NCBI GenBank assembly: GCA_947174335.1
Contig: CAMWIM010000017.1
Span: forward strand, 1-37,070
Source of the DNA: an uncultured Porphyromonadaceae bacterium
GTDB taxonomy: Bacteria; Bacteroidota; Bacteroidia; Bacteroidales; Muribaculaceae
Length of the DNA: 37,070 bases
Direction of reading: 5' to 3'
The position numbers were made by a program, and so were the translations under genes. This document shows positions 9,281 through 16,746 of this stretch, one piece after another (position 1 is the first letter of the stretch; the number at the start of each line of letters is the position of its first letter). The notes beneath the pieces were generated by a model. The model was given only the letters and a program-made list of their open reading frames with translations. It did no database searches and was not told where the DNA came from.

Positions 9281-10069
9281 ATGCCAAAGGTAAAGGACAT
9301 CATCAGCGCTCTGGAATCACGTATTCCGCCGGTATGGCAAGAAGACTATGACAATACCGGTATCCAGTACGTCGAAGGCAACGACGAGTGTACCGGAGTG
9401 ATGTTGTGTGTCGATGTTACCTCTGAAATCTTAGCCGAGGCTGTCGCTAAAAGCTGTAATTTGATTATAACCCACCACCCATTGCTTTTCCGTGCGAGAA
9501 AATCGTTTCAAGGACGTGACAGAGTGGAATCAGTGACAGCTGAAGCCATCAAAAAAGGCATCAATATATACAGTTGCCACACATCAGCCGACAATGCGCC
9601 ACATATTGGTGTTTCGTGGGTTATGGCAAAAAGATTAGGTCTCAAGGATATCCATTGCTTGACCACATCTGACGACTCACTTCCCGGCTCCGGGACAATC
9701 GGCGATCTGAAATCACCGATGCGACTTAGCGAATTTGTGGCTTTTGTCAAAAAATGCTTTGGCTCTCCGGTTGTCAGGTCATCATCCGCCAACCTCAATG
9801 CTTTGGTCAAACGAGTGGCACTCTGCGGCGGAGCCGGCACTGAATTTATCACCGACGCAATTAAAAAAAATGCTGATGTTTATATAACCAGCGACTCAAA
9901 ACTTAACTACTTTCTTGACTATGCCGACCGCATAATTTTGCTCGACATCGGTCATTACGAAGCTGAAGAGTGCACAAAAGAAATTTTTTATGATATTATT
10001 ACAGAAAAATTTCCTAACTTTGCACTTTATAAATCACAGTCCGAATCAAATCCGGTTCACTATTTGTAA
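9281..10069 (+). CDS. Nif3-like dinuclear metal-centre protein
   Basis: A 262-aa member of the NIF3/YbgI (DUF34) family. Members form toroidal hexamers with a two-metal site; a GTP cyclohydrolase-like or metal-insertion role has been proposed, but the physiological function is not settled. Family motifs seen: YDNTGIQY (residues 23-30), THHPLLFRARKSF with His65 and His66 as metal ligands, HTSADNA, and DIGHYEAEE near the C-terminus with further ligands. It is of the short type, without the central PII-like insertion found in ~370-aa versions. It lies 5 bases after aspS and 18 bases before the zinc-ribbon gene. Nif3 followed by this zinc-ribbon family is a recurring pair in bacteria. Confidence 0.9.
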   Translation: MPKVKDIISALESRIPPVWQEDYDNTGIQYVEGNDECTGVMLCVDVTSEILAEAVAKSCNLIITHHPLLFRARKSFQGRDRVESVTAEAIKKGINIYSCHTSADNAPHIGVSWVMAKRLGLKDIHCLTTSDDSLPGSGTIGDLKSPMRLSEFVAFVKKCFGSPVVRSSSANLNALVKRVALCGGAGTEFITDAIKKNADVYITSDSKLNYFLDYADRIILLDIGHYEAEECTKEIFYDIITEKFPNFALYKSQSESNPVHYL

Positions 10070-10087
10070 GCAACACTTTTACAAAAC

Positions 10088-10870
10088 ATGGCTAACGAAA
10101 AGAAAACAAGCGAAAACCTATCGGTTGAAGAACGTTTGAAATCGCTCTATGAACTACAAACCGTTCTCTCTGAAATTGACCGTATCAAAATTATACGTGG
10201 CGAACTTCCCATTGAAGTGCAAGACCTTGAAGATGACATTGCGCGTCTCCACACCCGCATTTCAAACTACAACAACGACATCGAGGAACTTCGTCGCAAA
10301 CTCGTTGACGAGAAAAATGCTATTGAAGAAGCTCAAACTAAAATCGCTCGTTACAAAGAGCAACTCGACAACGTAAAAAACAACCGTGAATTTGACATCC
10401 TCACTAAAGAAGTTGAATTCCAGACCCTCGAAATCGAACTCTGCGAAAAACATATCAACGAGTTCAATCGCTCTATCGAAAACAAAAAAGCTGAAATCGA
10501 AAAAACCACAGCTGACCTCGCCGACCGCGAACACATCCTCGAAGACAAAAAACGCGAGCTCGAAGAAATCGTTTCTGAAACTCGCCAGGATGAAGAACGT
10601 CTCCGCGAAAAAGCAAAATCACTCGAACCCCGTATTGATGAACGCACTCTTAACGCATTCAAGCGCATCCGTAAAAATGCCCGCAACGGTCTCGGCGTGG
10701 TTTACATCCAACGTGATGCTTGTGGTGGTTGCTTCAACCGCATTCCCCCTCAAAAACAGATCGAAATCAAGATGCACAAAAAAATTATCGTATGTGAATA
10801 CTGCGGTCGCATCATGATCGATCCCGAACTTGCAGGAATCAAACCCGAGGAAGCGCCCTCAAAAAAATAA
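10088..10870 (+). CDS. Zinc-ribbon coiled-coil protein (CT398-like, COG1579)
   Basis: A 260-aa soluble protein. Residues ~15-185 are charged heptad-rich sequence predicted to form a long antiparallel coiled-coil hairpin. The C-terminal part carries a C4 zinc ribbon: Cys212 and Cys215 (ACGGC) with Cys236 and Cys239 (CEYC). This architecture matches the CT398/COG1579 family, some members of which bind RNA-polymerase-related or secretion proteins; a general role is not established. It follows the Nif3-like gene closely and is the last gene of the aspS operon, ending 30 bases before a terminator. Confidence 0.88.
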   Translation: MANEKKTSENLSVEERLKSLYELQTVLSEIDRIKIIRGELPIEVQDLEDDIARLHTRISNYNNDIEELRRKLVDEKNAIEEAQTKIARYKEQLDNVKNNREFDILTKEVEFQTLEIELCEKHINEFNRSIENKKAEIEKTTADLADREHILEDKKRELEEIVSETRQDEERLREKAKSLEPRIDERTLNAFKRIRKNARNGLGVVYIQRDACGGCFNRIPPQKQIEIKMHKKIIVCEYCGRIMIDPELAGIKPEEAPSKK

Positions 10871-10899
10871 ATTAAATAATACAACGATTTCATATATCC

Positions 10900-10933
10900 G
10901 GAGATATGTCGACCCCGACATATCTCCTTTTTT
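10900..10933 (+). terminator. Terminator of the aspS operon
   Basis: GGAGATATGTCG (10900-10911) pairs perfectly with CGACATATCTCC (10916-10927) around a four-base loop and is followed by six T. A 12-bp stem with a T run is a strong intrinsic terminator. Confidence 0.92.
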
Positions 10934-10962
10934 ATTAAAAGATTACAAAACGACCTGCCAAA

Positions 10963-10994
10963 TTGGGTGATAAAAATATTATTTCGTATTTTTG
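10963..10994 (+). promoter_or_regulatory. Promoter of the lipoprotein/PhnP-like pair
   Basis: TTG at 10963-10965, a 21-base spacer and TATTTTTG at 10987-10994 match the Bacteroidetes promoter pattern. Transcription would begin near 11001, which places the in-frame ATG at 10967 upstream of the transcript and supports the start at 11039. Confidence 0.65.
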
Positions 10995-11038
10995 CAGCAG
11001 ATTATCCAAAACAAAGATTTAGCACCACTCTCTATAAA

Positions 11039-11980
11039 ATGACACTTAAATTGTTTACACAACTTGCGACAACGGTGACTATTGCGTTTTTTTCATTGAC
11101 AGCATGTTTTACCGGCATAGAGAGTACACCCAAAATCACGGCTGACGAGCTGAAAAAAGACAAGAAACAACCTACTTCAGCCGAAGATGAATTGTCAGCC
11201 ATCATTATACCCGATAGTCCGTCAACATGGCAACCGGGGCGACAGTATCTTGTTGCCGACAATCGTATTAAGCTGATTTTCAGCACAGTTGACGAGAAAC
11301 GACTACCATCGGTCGGCGATACTGTAATTTATAATGGGTTTAGTAGCGTCCCATCTCTGACCGGAACGACAAATGTCGCCTTGAAATTCCATAAAAAGAA
11401 CGACCCGACTGACATTTTGACATACATTGCCGAAATTTCACCCGACGACTTTCTGCAACGACAACGTGTCGACATTCCTTTCTTGGTTGATCTCAGTCTT
11501 GTCAATAAGGCAAATCAGTTGCTTGGTGGGAAATCACTTTATATCATGTCACCCTATCGTTATGACATGGAAAATCATGCGGTTAACGGTCGAAAATATA
11601 TCAGAGTGACGGTAAACAATGCTGTCGCCGGAAATGCCGATTACCCAATCAGGGTCAATCTTACAGACATCGACAACAAATCATTCTCGGTTTTGATGAC
11701 AACCGGAACTGACCGAAGTTCAACCCGAAATTTTTCCACACTCTTCTCGACTACCGACCCGCGCCAACGCTATCAATCAATCACTGATGAAAATTGGGAG
11801 GCAATCACCTACTCACGCTTGAAGCCCTATATGACTCGCGATGAAGCACGATTAGCGGTCGGTTCCCCGACAGAAATTGACCGTGGACACAGCTACAGTT
11901 CAGCTTACGAAAGATGGGTATATCCCAACGGAACATACATCATTTTTGAAGACGGAATCATTAAAAGTTTTCGCTTATGA
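11039..11980 (+). CDS. Putative lipoprotein with a BamE/SmpA-like C-terminus
   Basis: Encodes 313 aa from ATG 11039. Residues 1-22 form a lipoprotein signal with lipobox SLTAC; Cys23 would be lipidated. The middle section is beta-rich and not recognised. The last ~50 residues (MTRDEARLAVGSPTEI, then YERWVYPNGTYIIFEDG) resemble the SmpA/OmlA-type fold, in which a helix with a G-x-P turn is followed by W-x-Y and an F-x-dG strand. That likeness is by eye. It probably sits in the outer membrane facing the periplasm. Its stop overlaps the next ATG (ATGA), so the two are translationally coupled. Confidence 0.75.
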   Translation: MTLKLFTQLATTVTIAFFSLTACFTGIESTPKITADELKKDKKQPTSAEDELSAIIIPDSPSTWQPGRQYLVADNRIKLIFSTVDEKRLPSVGDTVIYNGFSSVPSLTGTTNVALKFHKKNDPTDILTYIAEISPDDFLQRQRVDIPFLVDLSLVNKANQLLGGKSLYIMSPYRYDMENHAVNGRKYIRVTVNNAVAGNADYPIRVNLTDIDNKSFSVLMTTGTDRSSTRNFSTLFSTTDPRQRYQSITDENWEAITYSRLKPYMTRDEARLAVGSPTEIDRGHSYSSAYERWVYPNGTYIIFEDGIIKSFRL

Positions 11981-12750
11981 TGAAACTAACCTTTCTCGGA
12001 ACAGGAACCTCAACAGGTGTACCTTCGCTCAGATGTCATTGCTCGACCTGCTTATCGACCGACCCGCGCGACCGTCGCATGAGATCATCGGCTTTGCTTG
12101 AAACCGGTGACGAAAATCTGCTCATCGACTGCGGTCCCGACTTCTACCATCAGATGCTTGCTTACCATCGCTTTGGCAAAATTGATGCCGCACTGATTAC
12201 ACACACCCATTATGACCATCTCGGTGGCGTTGACGACCTGCGTCCATATTGCAACGACGGGAAATTCCCGATATACTGCCAGCCAAATGTAGCAGCAGAC
12301 CTGCGTAACCGCGTGCCCTACTGCTTTGTCGAGAATCCCTACCCCGGTGTTCCGACGTTTGACATCAGATATGTCGAACCGATGCAGCGTTTTTCAATTG
12401 GCAATGTCGAGATTTTGCCCGTACCGATAATGCACGGCAAACTATTGATTGTAGGCTACATCTTCAACCGTCGTCTTGCCTACATAACCGATGCAAAAAC
12501 TATCCCTCAGGAAACAATCGATGCCTTAAAAGGCATTGACACATTAATTATAAATGCGTTACGCCGTAACGAACATCATTCCCACATGAGCCTTGACCAG
12601 GCATTGGGAATCATCAATCTGATCAAACCACAAAAAGCTTATCTGATACACCTCGCCCACACGATGGGTACCCATGAAGAAACCTCAAGACTATTGCCCG
12701 AAAATGTCGAAATTGCATACGATGGATTAACTATTGAAATTCCTGACTAA
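11977..12750 (+). CDS. PhnP-like MBL-fold metallo-hydrolase
   Basis: A 257-aa (256 aa from the second ATG at 11980) metallo-beta-lactamase-fold enzyme. Visible metal-site motifs: His76, His78, Asp80 and His81 (HTHYDH), His151-region (VPIMHG), TDAKTI (Asp), and a late LIHLAHT histidine. The N-terminal GTGTSTGVPSLRCHCSTC with Cys20, Cys22 and Cys25 is the zinc knuckle typical of PhnP-type phosphodiesterases, which cleave 5-phosphoribosyl 1,2-cyclic phosphate. No phosphonate (phn) genes are nearby, so the true substrate may be another cyclic nucleotide-like diester. It overlaps the lipoprotein gene by four bases. Confidence 0.83.
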   Translation: MMKLTFLGTGTSTGVPSLRCHCSTCLSTDPRDRRMRSSALLETGDENLLIDCGPDFYHQMLAYHRFGKIDAALITHTHYDHLGGVDDLRPYCNDGKFPIYCQPNVAADLRNRVPYCFVENPYPGVPTFDIRYVEPMQRFSIGNVEILPVPIMHGKLLIVGYIFNRRLAYITDAKTIPQETIDALKGIDTLIINALRRNEHHSHMSLDQALGIINLIKPQKAYLIHLAHTMGTHEETSRLLPENVEIAYDGLTIEIPD

Positions 12751-12795
12751 AGAGCAATCTACCTAAATCTTTACAACCGCTTCAAAACATGGATT

Positions 12796-12823
12796 ACTGA
12801 CAAATTGTCAGTATTATGTCAGT
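12796..12823. promoter_or_regulatory. Palindromic operator-like site upstream of dnaK
   Basis: ACTGACAAATTGTCAGT (12796-12812) is a perfect inverted repeat of 8-base arms around one central A. A further half-site-like TATGTCAGT ends at 12823. The centre lies about 90 bases upstream of the sigma-54-like -24 element, a usual distance for an enhancer-binding activator. It is not a CIRCE element. The binding protein is unknown. Confidence 0.6.
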
Positions 12824-12891
12824 TTTGCAACACAACGAGTTTTTCCCTAACAGGCTAACATGCAATAAGTTTAAAAATCACTCAACCTTTT

Positions 12892-12908
12892 TGGCATGTT
12901 ATTTGTTT
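12892..12908 (+). promoter_or_regulatory. Sigma-54-like -24/-12 promoter of dnaK
   Basis: TTGGCATGTTATTTGTT fits the sigma-54 consensus yTGGCACGrnnnTTGCw: the GG (12894-12895) and the -12 G (12906) are separated by exactly 10 bases, and only the C of GC is replaced by T. No TAnnTTTG element is found between 12751 and 12991, which strengthens this reading. The start site would be near 12919, giving a leader of about 73 bases. Confidence 0.5.
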
Positions 12909-12991
12909 CATTAATAGTCAGAGCAATAAAAAGCTCTGATCTAATTAACTGAATTCAATAATAAAAAATATAAACATAAAAACATAAAATT

Positions 12992-14905
12992 ATGGGAAAA
13001 ACTATTGGTATTGACTTAGGAACCACAAACTCATGTGTGGCTGTTGTAGAAGGTAACGACGCTGTCGTAATCCCTAACAGTGAAGGTCGAAACACTACTC
13101 CTTCGGTAGTTGCATTTATCGACGGAGGCGAACGTAAGGTCGGCGATCCTGCAAAACGTCAGGCCATCACCAACCCTAAACGTACTATCTACTCAATCAA
13201 ACGTTTCATGGGTGAAAACTACGATCAGGTTGAAAAAGAAATCGAACGTGTACCTTACAAGGTTGACCGTTCTGCCAACAACCTTCCTCGTATCGACATC
13301 GATGGACGCGAATATACACCTCAGGAAATCTCAGCTATGATTCTTCAGAAAATGAAGAAAACTGCCGAAGATTATCTTGGTCAGGAAGTGACCGACGCAG
13401 TCATCACCGTTCCTGCATACTTTAACGACTCTCAGCGTCAGGCTACTAAAGAAGCCGGTGAAATCGCTGGTCTTAAAGTTCAACGTATCGTCAACGAACC
13501 TACCGCAGCAGCACTTGCTTACGGTATCGATCGTAAAGACAAAGATATGAAGATCGCAGTCTTTGACCTTGGTGGTGGTACATTTGATATTTCAATCCTT
13601 GACCTCGGTGGCGGTGTATTTGAAGTACTCTCAACCAACGGTGATACTCACCTTGGTGGTGATGACTTTGACCAGGTAATCATCAACTGGCTTGCCGACG
13701 AGTTCCAGGCTGAACACAACATCGACCTCCGAAAAGACCCGATGGCACTCCAGCGTCTTAAAGAAGCTGCTGAAAAAGCAAAAATTGAACTTTCAAGCAC
13801 CACTTCAACAGAAATCAACCTGCCTTACATCATGCCGGTTGACGGAATACCCCAGCACCTTGTAAAAACACTTACTCGTGCTAAATTTGAACAACTTGCC
13901 GACAAACTCATTCAGGCAACTATCAAACCTTGTGAACAGGCTCTTAAAGATGCCAAACTTTCAACAAGCGATATCGACGAAGTAATTCTCGTCGGTGGTT
14001 CAACCCGTATCCCTGCCGTTCAGGCAATCGTTGAGAAATTCTTCGGCAAAGCTCCTTCAAAAGGTGTGAATCCCGACGAAGTAGTTGCAGTCGGTGCGTC
14101 AATTCAGGGTGCGTCAATGAGCGGTAACTCTAACTTTAAAGATGTCGTTCTTCTTGACGTAGTGCCTTTGTCAGTAGGTATCGAAACACTCGGTGGCGTG
14201 ATGACCAAACTTATCGAAGCCAACTCAACAATTCCTATCCGTAAGAGCGAAACATTCTCAACCGCTGCTGATAACCAGCCTTCAGTTGAAATCCACGTTC
14301 TTCAGGGTGAACGCCCAATGGCAAAAGACGATAAGACACTTGGTAAATTCCACCTCGATGGCATCGCACCCGCTCCCCGTGGCATACCTCAGATTGAAGT
14401 AACTTTTGAAATTGACCAGAACGGTATTCTTAACGTATCTGCCAAAGATAAAGCAACCGGTAAAGAGCAATCAATCCGTATTGAAGCATCAAGCGGTTTG
14501 ACCGACGATGAAATCAAACGTATGAAAGATGAGGCTGCCGCCAATGCCGCTGCCGACGCTAAAGAAAAAGAACGTGTCGACAAACTCAACCAGGCTGACG
14601 CAATCATCTTCCAGACCGAGAAACAGCTCGCTGACCTCGGCGATAAGATTCCTGCCGACAAGAAAGCAGCTATTGAAGCCGCCGTCAACAAACTTAAAGA
14701 AGCTCACAAAGCACAGGATATCGCCGGTATCGATGCCGCAATCAAAGAAGTTGAAACAACCTTTGGTGCAGCTCAACAAGATATCCTCAACGCCCAAGCC
14801 CAGCAGCAGGCAGGTGCTCAACCAGGTGCACAACCCGGTCCTGACGCCTCAGCTCAGGGTGGTGACGACCACGTTACCGACGTTGACTTTGAAGAAGTTA
14901 AATAA
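12992..14905 (+). CDS. dnaK: Molecular chaperone DnaK (Hsp70)
   Basis: A 637-aa Hsp70, full length. It binds exposed hydrophobic peptides in an ATP cycle driven by DnaJ and GrpE in the cytoplasm. The actin-like ATPase domain (1-~385) opens with [14 protein letters not shown] and holds [12 protein letters not shown] and [13 protein letters not shown] (seen as [13 protein letters not shown]). The substrate-binding domain and helical lid follow, then a Gln/Ala/Gly/Pro-rich linker and the conserved C-terminal tail [10 protein letters not shown]. It is monocistronic here; dnaJ and grpE are not adjacent. The upstream region suggests sigma-54-type control rather than the usual TAnnTTTG promoter. Confidence 0.98.
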   Translation: MGKTIGIDLGTTNSCVAVVEGNDAVVIPNSEGRNTTPSVVAFIDGGERKVGDPAKRQAITNPKRTIYSIKRFMGENYDQVEKEIERVPYKVDRSANNLPRIDIDGREYTPQEISAMILQKMKKTAEDYLGQEVTDAVITVPAYFNDSQRQATKEAGEIAGLKVQRIVNEPTAAALAYGIDRKDKDMKIAVFDLGGGTFDISILDLGGGVFEVLSTNGDTHLGGDDFDQVIINWLADEFQAEHNIDLRKDPMALQRLKEAAEKAKIELSSTTSTEINLPYIMPVDGIPQHLVKTLTRAKFEQLADKLIQATIKPCEQALKDAKLSTSDIDEVILVGGSTRIPAVQAIVEKFFGKAPSKGVNPDEVVAVGASIQGASMSGNSNFKDVVLLDVVPLSVGIETLGGVMTKLIEANSTIPIRKSETFSTAADNQPSVEIHVLQGERPMAKDDKTLGKFHLDGIAPAPRGIPQIEVTFEIDQNGILNVSAKDKATGKEQSIRIEASSGLTDDEIKRMKDEAAANAAADAKEKERVDKLNQADAIIFQTEKQLADLGDKIPADKKAAIEAAVNKLKEAHKAQDIAGIDAAIKEVETTFGAAQQDILNAQAQQQAGAQPGAQPGPDASAQGGDDHVTDVDFEEVK

Positions 14906-14920
14906 CAACCCACCCACAAT

Positions 14921-14967
14921 AAAAAACGAGGAGTGTAACCCCGGCGGTTACACCCCTCGTTTTTTTA
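14921..14967 (+). terminator. Terminator of dnaK
   Basis: AAAAAACGAGG (14921-14931) and GTGTAACC (14933-14940) pair with GGTTACAC (14946-14953) and CCTCGTTTTTT (14955-14965), with one A/C mismatch and a five-base loop, then T. A very strong intrinsic terminator. Confidence 0.93.
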
Positions 14968-14980
14968 TTATCATTCAAGA

Positions 14981-15012
14981 TTTGTTTTCTATTAATTATT
15001 GCCTAATATTTG
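14981..15012 (+). promoter_or_regulatory. Possible promoter of the antitoxin-like gene
   Basis: TTTG at 14981-14984 and TAATATTTG at 15004-15012 with a 19-base spacer resemble the -33/-7 pair, but the -7 box has one extra base between TA and TTTG. The predicted start would be some 20 bases before ATG 15038. Confidence 0.4.
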
Positions 15013-15037
15013 TAGAATAATATCAAATGTAAGAACA

Positions 15038-15211
15038 ATGTCTGATATAACAACAAAAGCGATTTCTCAGAAAGAGATGAACAGCTATCGATTGACGTCG
15101 ATGGAAGAGCCCGGCGACGAACGTCTGGCAAACGTAATTAAGGCAGTCTCACAAGCTGCACAAGAAAAATGGGGCGACGCAATAAATCGTATTAAAGATG
15201 ACATTAAATAA
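15038..15211 (+). CDS. Small antitoxin-like protein upstream of a zeta-toxin remnant
   Basis: Encodes 57 aa from ATG 15038; a longer start at 14999 would lie upstream of the probable transcription start. The protein is charged and mostly helical (MSDITTKAISQKEMNSYRL, then ERLANVIKAVSQAAQEKW), with no signal peptide or membrane segment. Its 3' end overlaps by 14 bases the ATG (15198) of a zeta-type toxin remnant, the tight overlap expected of an antitoxin-toxin pair. I infer that it is the antitoxin left behind after the toxin decayed; no motif proves this. The reading frame is intact. Confidence 0.6.
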   Translation: MSDITTKAISQKEMNSYRLTSMEEPGDERLANVIKAVSQAAQEKWGDAINRIKDDIK

Positions 15212-15512
15212 TCATCGCCCAGTTTTGATTGTAATTGCCGGACCAAACAGATCGGGCAAGACTTCTGTTACATCATAAATTCTTAATCACGAATGGCTTG
15301 AAGAGTCTAAAATCATATCTCGCTACGACAAATCAATCGCTAACTGTATAACACTTTCAACTGTAGTTGACCGGCTTTACATTTATGACAACTCAATCGA
15401 AGATGTAGAAGCCAGACTTTTATTCCGTTTAAGCAACAGTAAGCTTGTAAAACGTTATATCGACGCGCTTCCTCAATGGGCTAAGCCGATTTTACCTTTT
15501 GCCACTAATTAA
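15198..15512 (+). pseudogene. Zeta-toxin family kinase remnant (nonsense codon and internal deletion)
   Basis: From ATG 15198 one frame reads PVLIVIAGPNRSGKTSVTS, a Walker A P-loop typical of zeta-toxin kinases, then stops at TAA 15276-15278. The same frame reopens as ILNHEWLEESKIISRYDKSI and continues VDRLYIYDNSIEDVEARLLF to a stop at 15510-15512. The second part corresponds to the C-terminal end of Bacteroidales zeta-toxin proteins (ISRYxKSIxN, VDRxYxYDNS). The central substrate and acid-residue section expected between HEW and ISRY is absent, so an internal in-frame deletion is inferred. Intact relatives phosphorylate UDP-GlcNAc-type sugars or similar. This copy must be inactive. Confidence 0.8.
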
Positions 15513-15521
15513 TCTAATTTG

Positions 15522-15540
15522 ACCTATTAGACCAATAGGT
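15522..15540. terminator. Short hairpin after the toxin remnant
   Basis: ACCTATT (15522-15528) pairs with AATAGGT (15534-15540) around a five-base loop. There is only a weak T-rich tail, so terminator function for either strand is uncertain. Confidence 0.35.
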
Positions 15541-15574
15541 TCTATAAGTTTAATTAAACCAATCAATTTAATTT

Positions 15575-16483
15575 TCAGAACGGGATGTAGCTTGCCGGGT
15601 CGAGGGCTACGCCATTGCGCCAGAGAGAGAGGGTTAAGGCGGGATCTTTGTCAGAAAGAGAGCCGATGCGGACGCCCGAGTTCACTTTATCGCCCGTTTT
15701 AACATAGACTGATGAGAGTCCGCTATAAATGGAAACAAACTCTCGGGGATGTTGAATAACGACGGTTATACCATCGCCCGGCTCATTGTAGGTCGAGATG
15801 ACCGTACCACGATAGACCGCAGCCACGGGAGCCGATGCTGTGGATGAGAGCGTCATCGAACGAGCCTCAACACTGTTCTCGGCATTACCTGAAATCGGAG
15901 TTGCTGCGCCTAACGGTCGGTGGAATACCATTCCCTCGGCAGCGACCGGACTTAACACTGACAGGTTGTGACGCTCGCGCCGTTCATATTCGCGAGCAAA
16001 ACGGCGTTCGGTCTCTGACGTTGGTAATATCGAATCAACAGGAATCAAACGAACTGAATCGGTAGGTGTAGCCTGCATTGCATCCTCAATCGGAGGCGTT
16101 GTAAGTGGCAACGAGTCCAAGAAAATACCTCGTATGTTGCTGAGATAGTCATTTTGAATAGAGTTTAGGGCTCTAACCGAATCTAATTTCTCGGCGAGAG
16201 CCTCCAGACTGTGTCGCTCATCGGTGTCAAGATAACCGGGCAGTAATGACCTCAACGGAGTTTTAACAACAATGACGATTCCCAAGAACGACACAATAAT
16301 AAATAATAGGAATGATGAAAATATAAGGCGGCGGGTGCGAAGTTTTATCGACCATATACGTTTAAAACGACTTTGGTCGCCAAATGACAGAACCCATAGA
16401 TGGGGAAATTTAATCGGGTCTGAATCAGATTGTTCTTTCTTCAAACCCAGACATATCATTATTTTATTAAAATATTCAATCAT
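15575..16483 (-). CDS. Membrane-anchored LytM/M23-like protein with degenerate active site
   Basis: A 302-aa protein. A basic N-terminus is followed by one membrane helix (~52-74, RLIFSSFLLFIIVSFLGIVIV), a coiled stretch (~85-120), a Pro/Ser-rich linker, and a C-terminal LytM-type beta domain (~200-302) recognised by YRGTVISTY, GDGITVVIQHPREFVSIYSG and VYVKTGDKVNSGVRIGSL. The zinc-binding HxxxD and HxH motifs of active M23 peptidases are missing: the expected HLHFE position reads LTLSLWRNG. It is probably a non-catalytic periplasmic regulator or scaffold of peptidoglycan hydrolases, as known for EnvC/NlpD-type factors. It has its own promoter and is divergent from ompA. Confidence 0.82.
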   Translation of the reverse strand: MIEYFNKIMICLGLKKEQSDSDPIKFPHLWVLSFGDQSRFKRIWSIKLRTRRLIFSSFLLFIIVSFLGIVIVVKTPLRSLLPGYLDTDERHSLEALAEKLDSVRALNSIQNDYLSNIRGIFLDSLPLTTPPIEDAMQATPTDSVRLIPVDSILPTSETERRFAREYERRERHNLSVLSPVAAEGMVFHRPLGAATPISGNAENSVEARSMTLSSTASAPVAAVYRGTVISTYNEPGDGITVVIQHPREFVSIYSGLSSVYVKTGDKVNSGVRIGSLSDKDPALTLSLWRNGVALDPASYIPF

Positions 16484-16537
16484 TCCGCCGCTATTATTAT
16501 GTTAAATTAACAAATAAAACTAAAATAAATTACACTG

Positions 16538-16567
16538 CAAATATAAGCAAAATCAGTGTAAAAACAA
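16538..16567 (-). promoter_or_regulatory. Promoter of the LytM-like gene
   Basis: Read on the minus strand: TTG (16567-16565), a 19-base spacer and TATATTTG (16545-16538), an exact -33/-7 pair. Transcription would begin near 16531, about 48 bases before the ATG at 16483. I see no TAnnTTTG on the plus strand for the divergent ompA gene in 16484-16746. Confidence 0.72.
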
Positions 16568-16746
16568 TTATGTGTGTTAAAAACTATTAGTTTATATGAA
16601 CAAATTTAATCTTCGCATCGTTTTAATATCAAAGTGAGACTGATACCGACAGCCTAAACTTAACAAACTAAAAATCTCGGACAGTCGCTTTTACATTTTA
16701 ACCTAAATTCAAATTATTTTATTGTGTAATTAAAATCTACAGAAAA

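Noticed and set aside
12796-12812. CIRCE element for HrcA at dnaK
   Set aside because: The arms (ACTGACAA/TTGTCAGT, one-base centre) do not match TTAGCACTC-N9-GAGTGCTAA.
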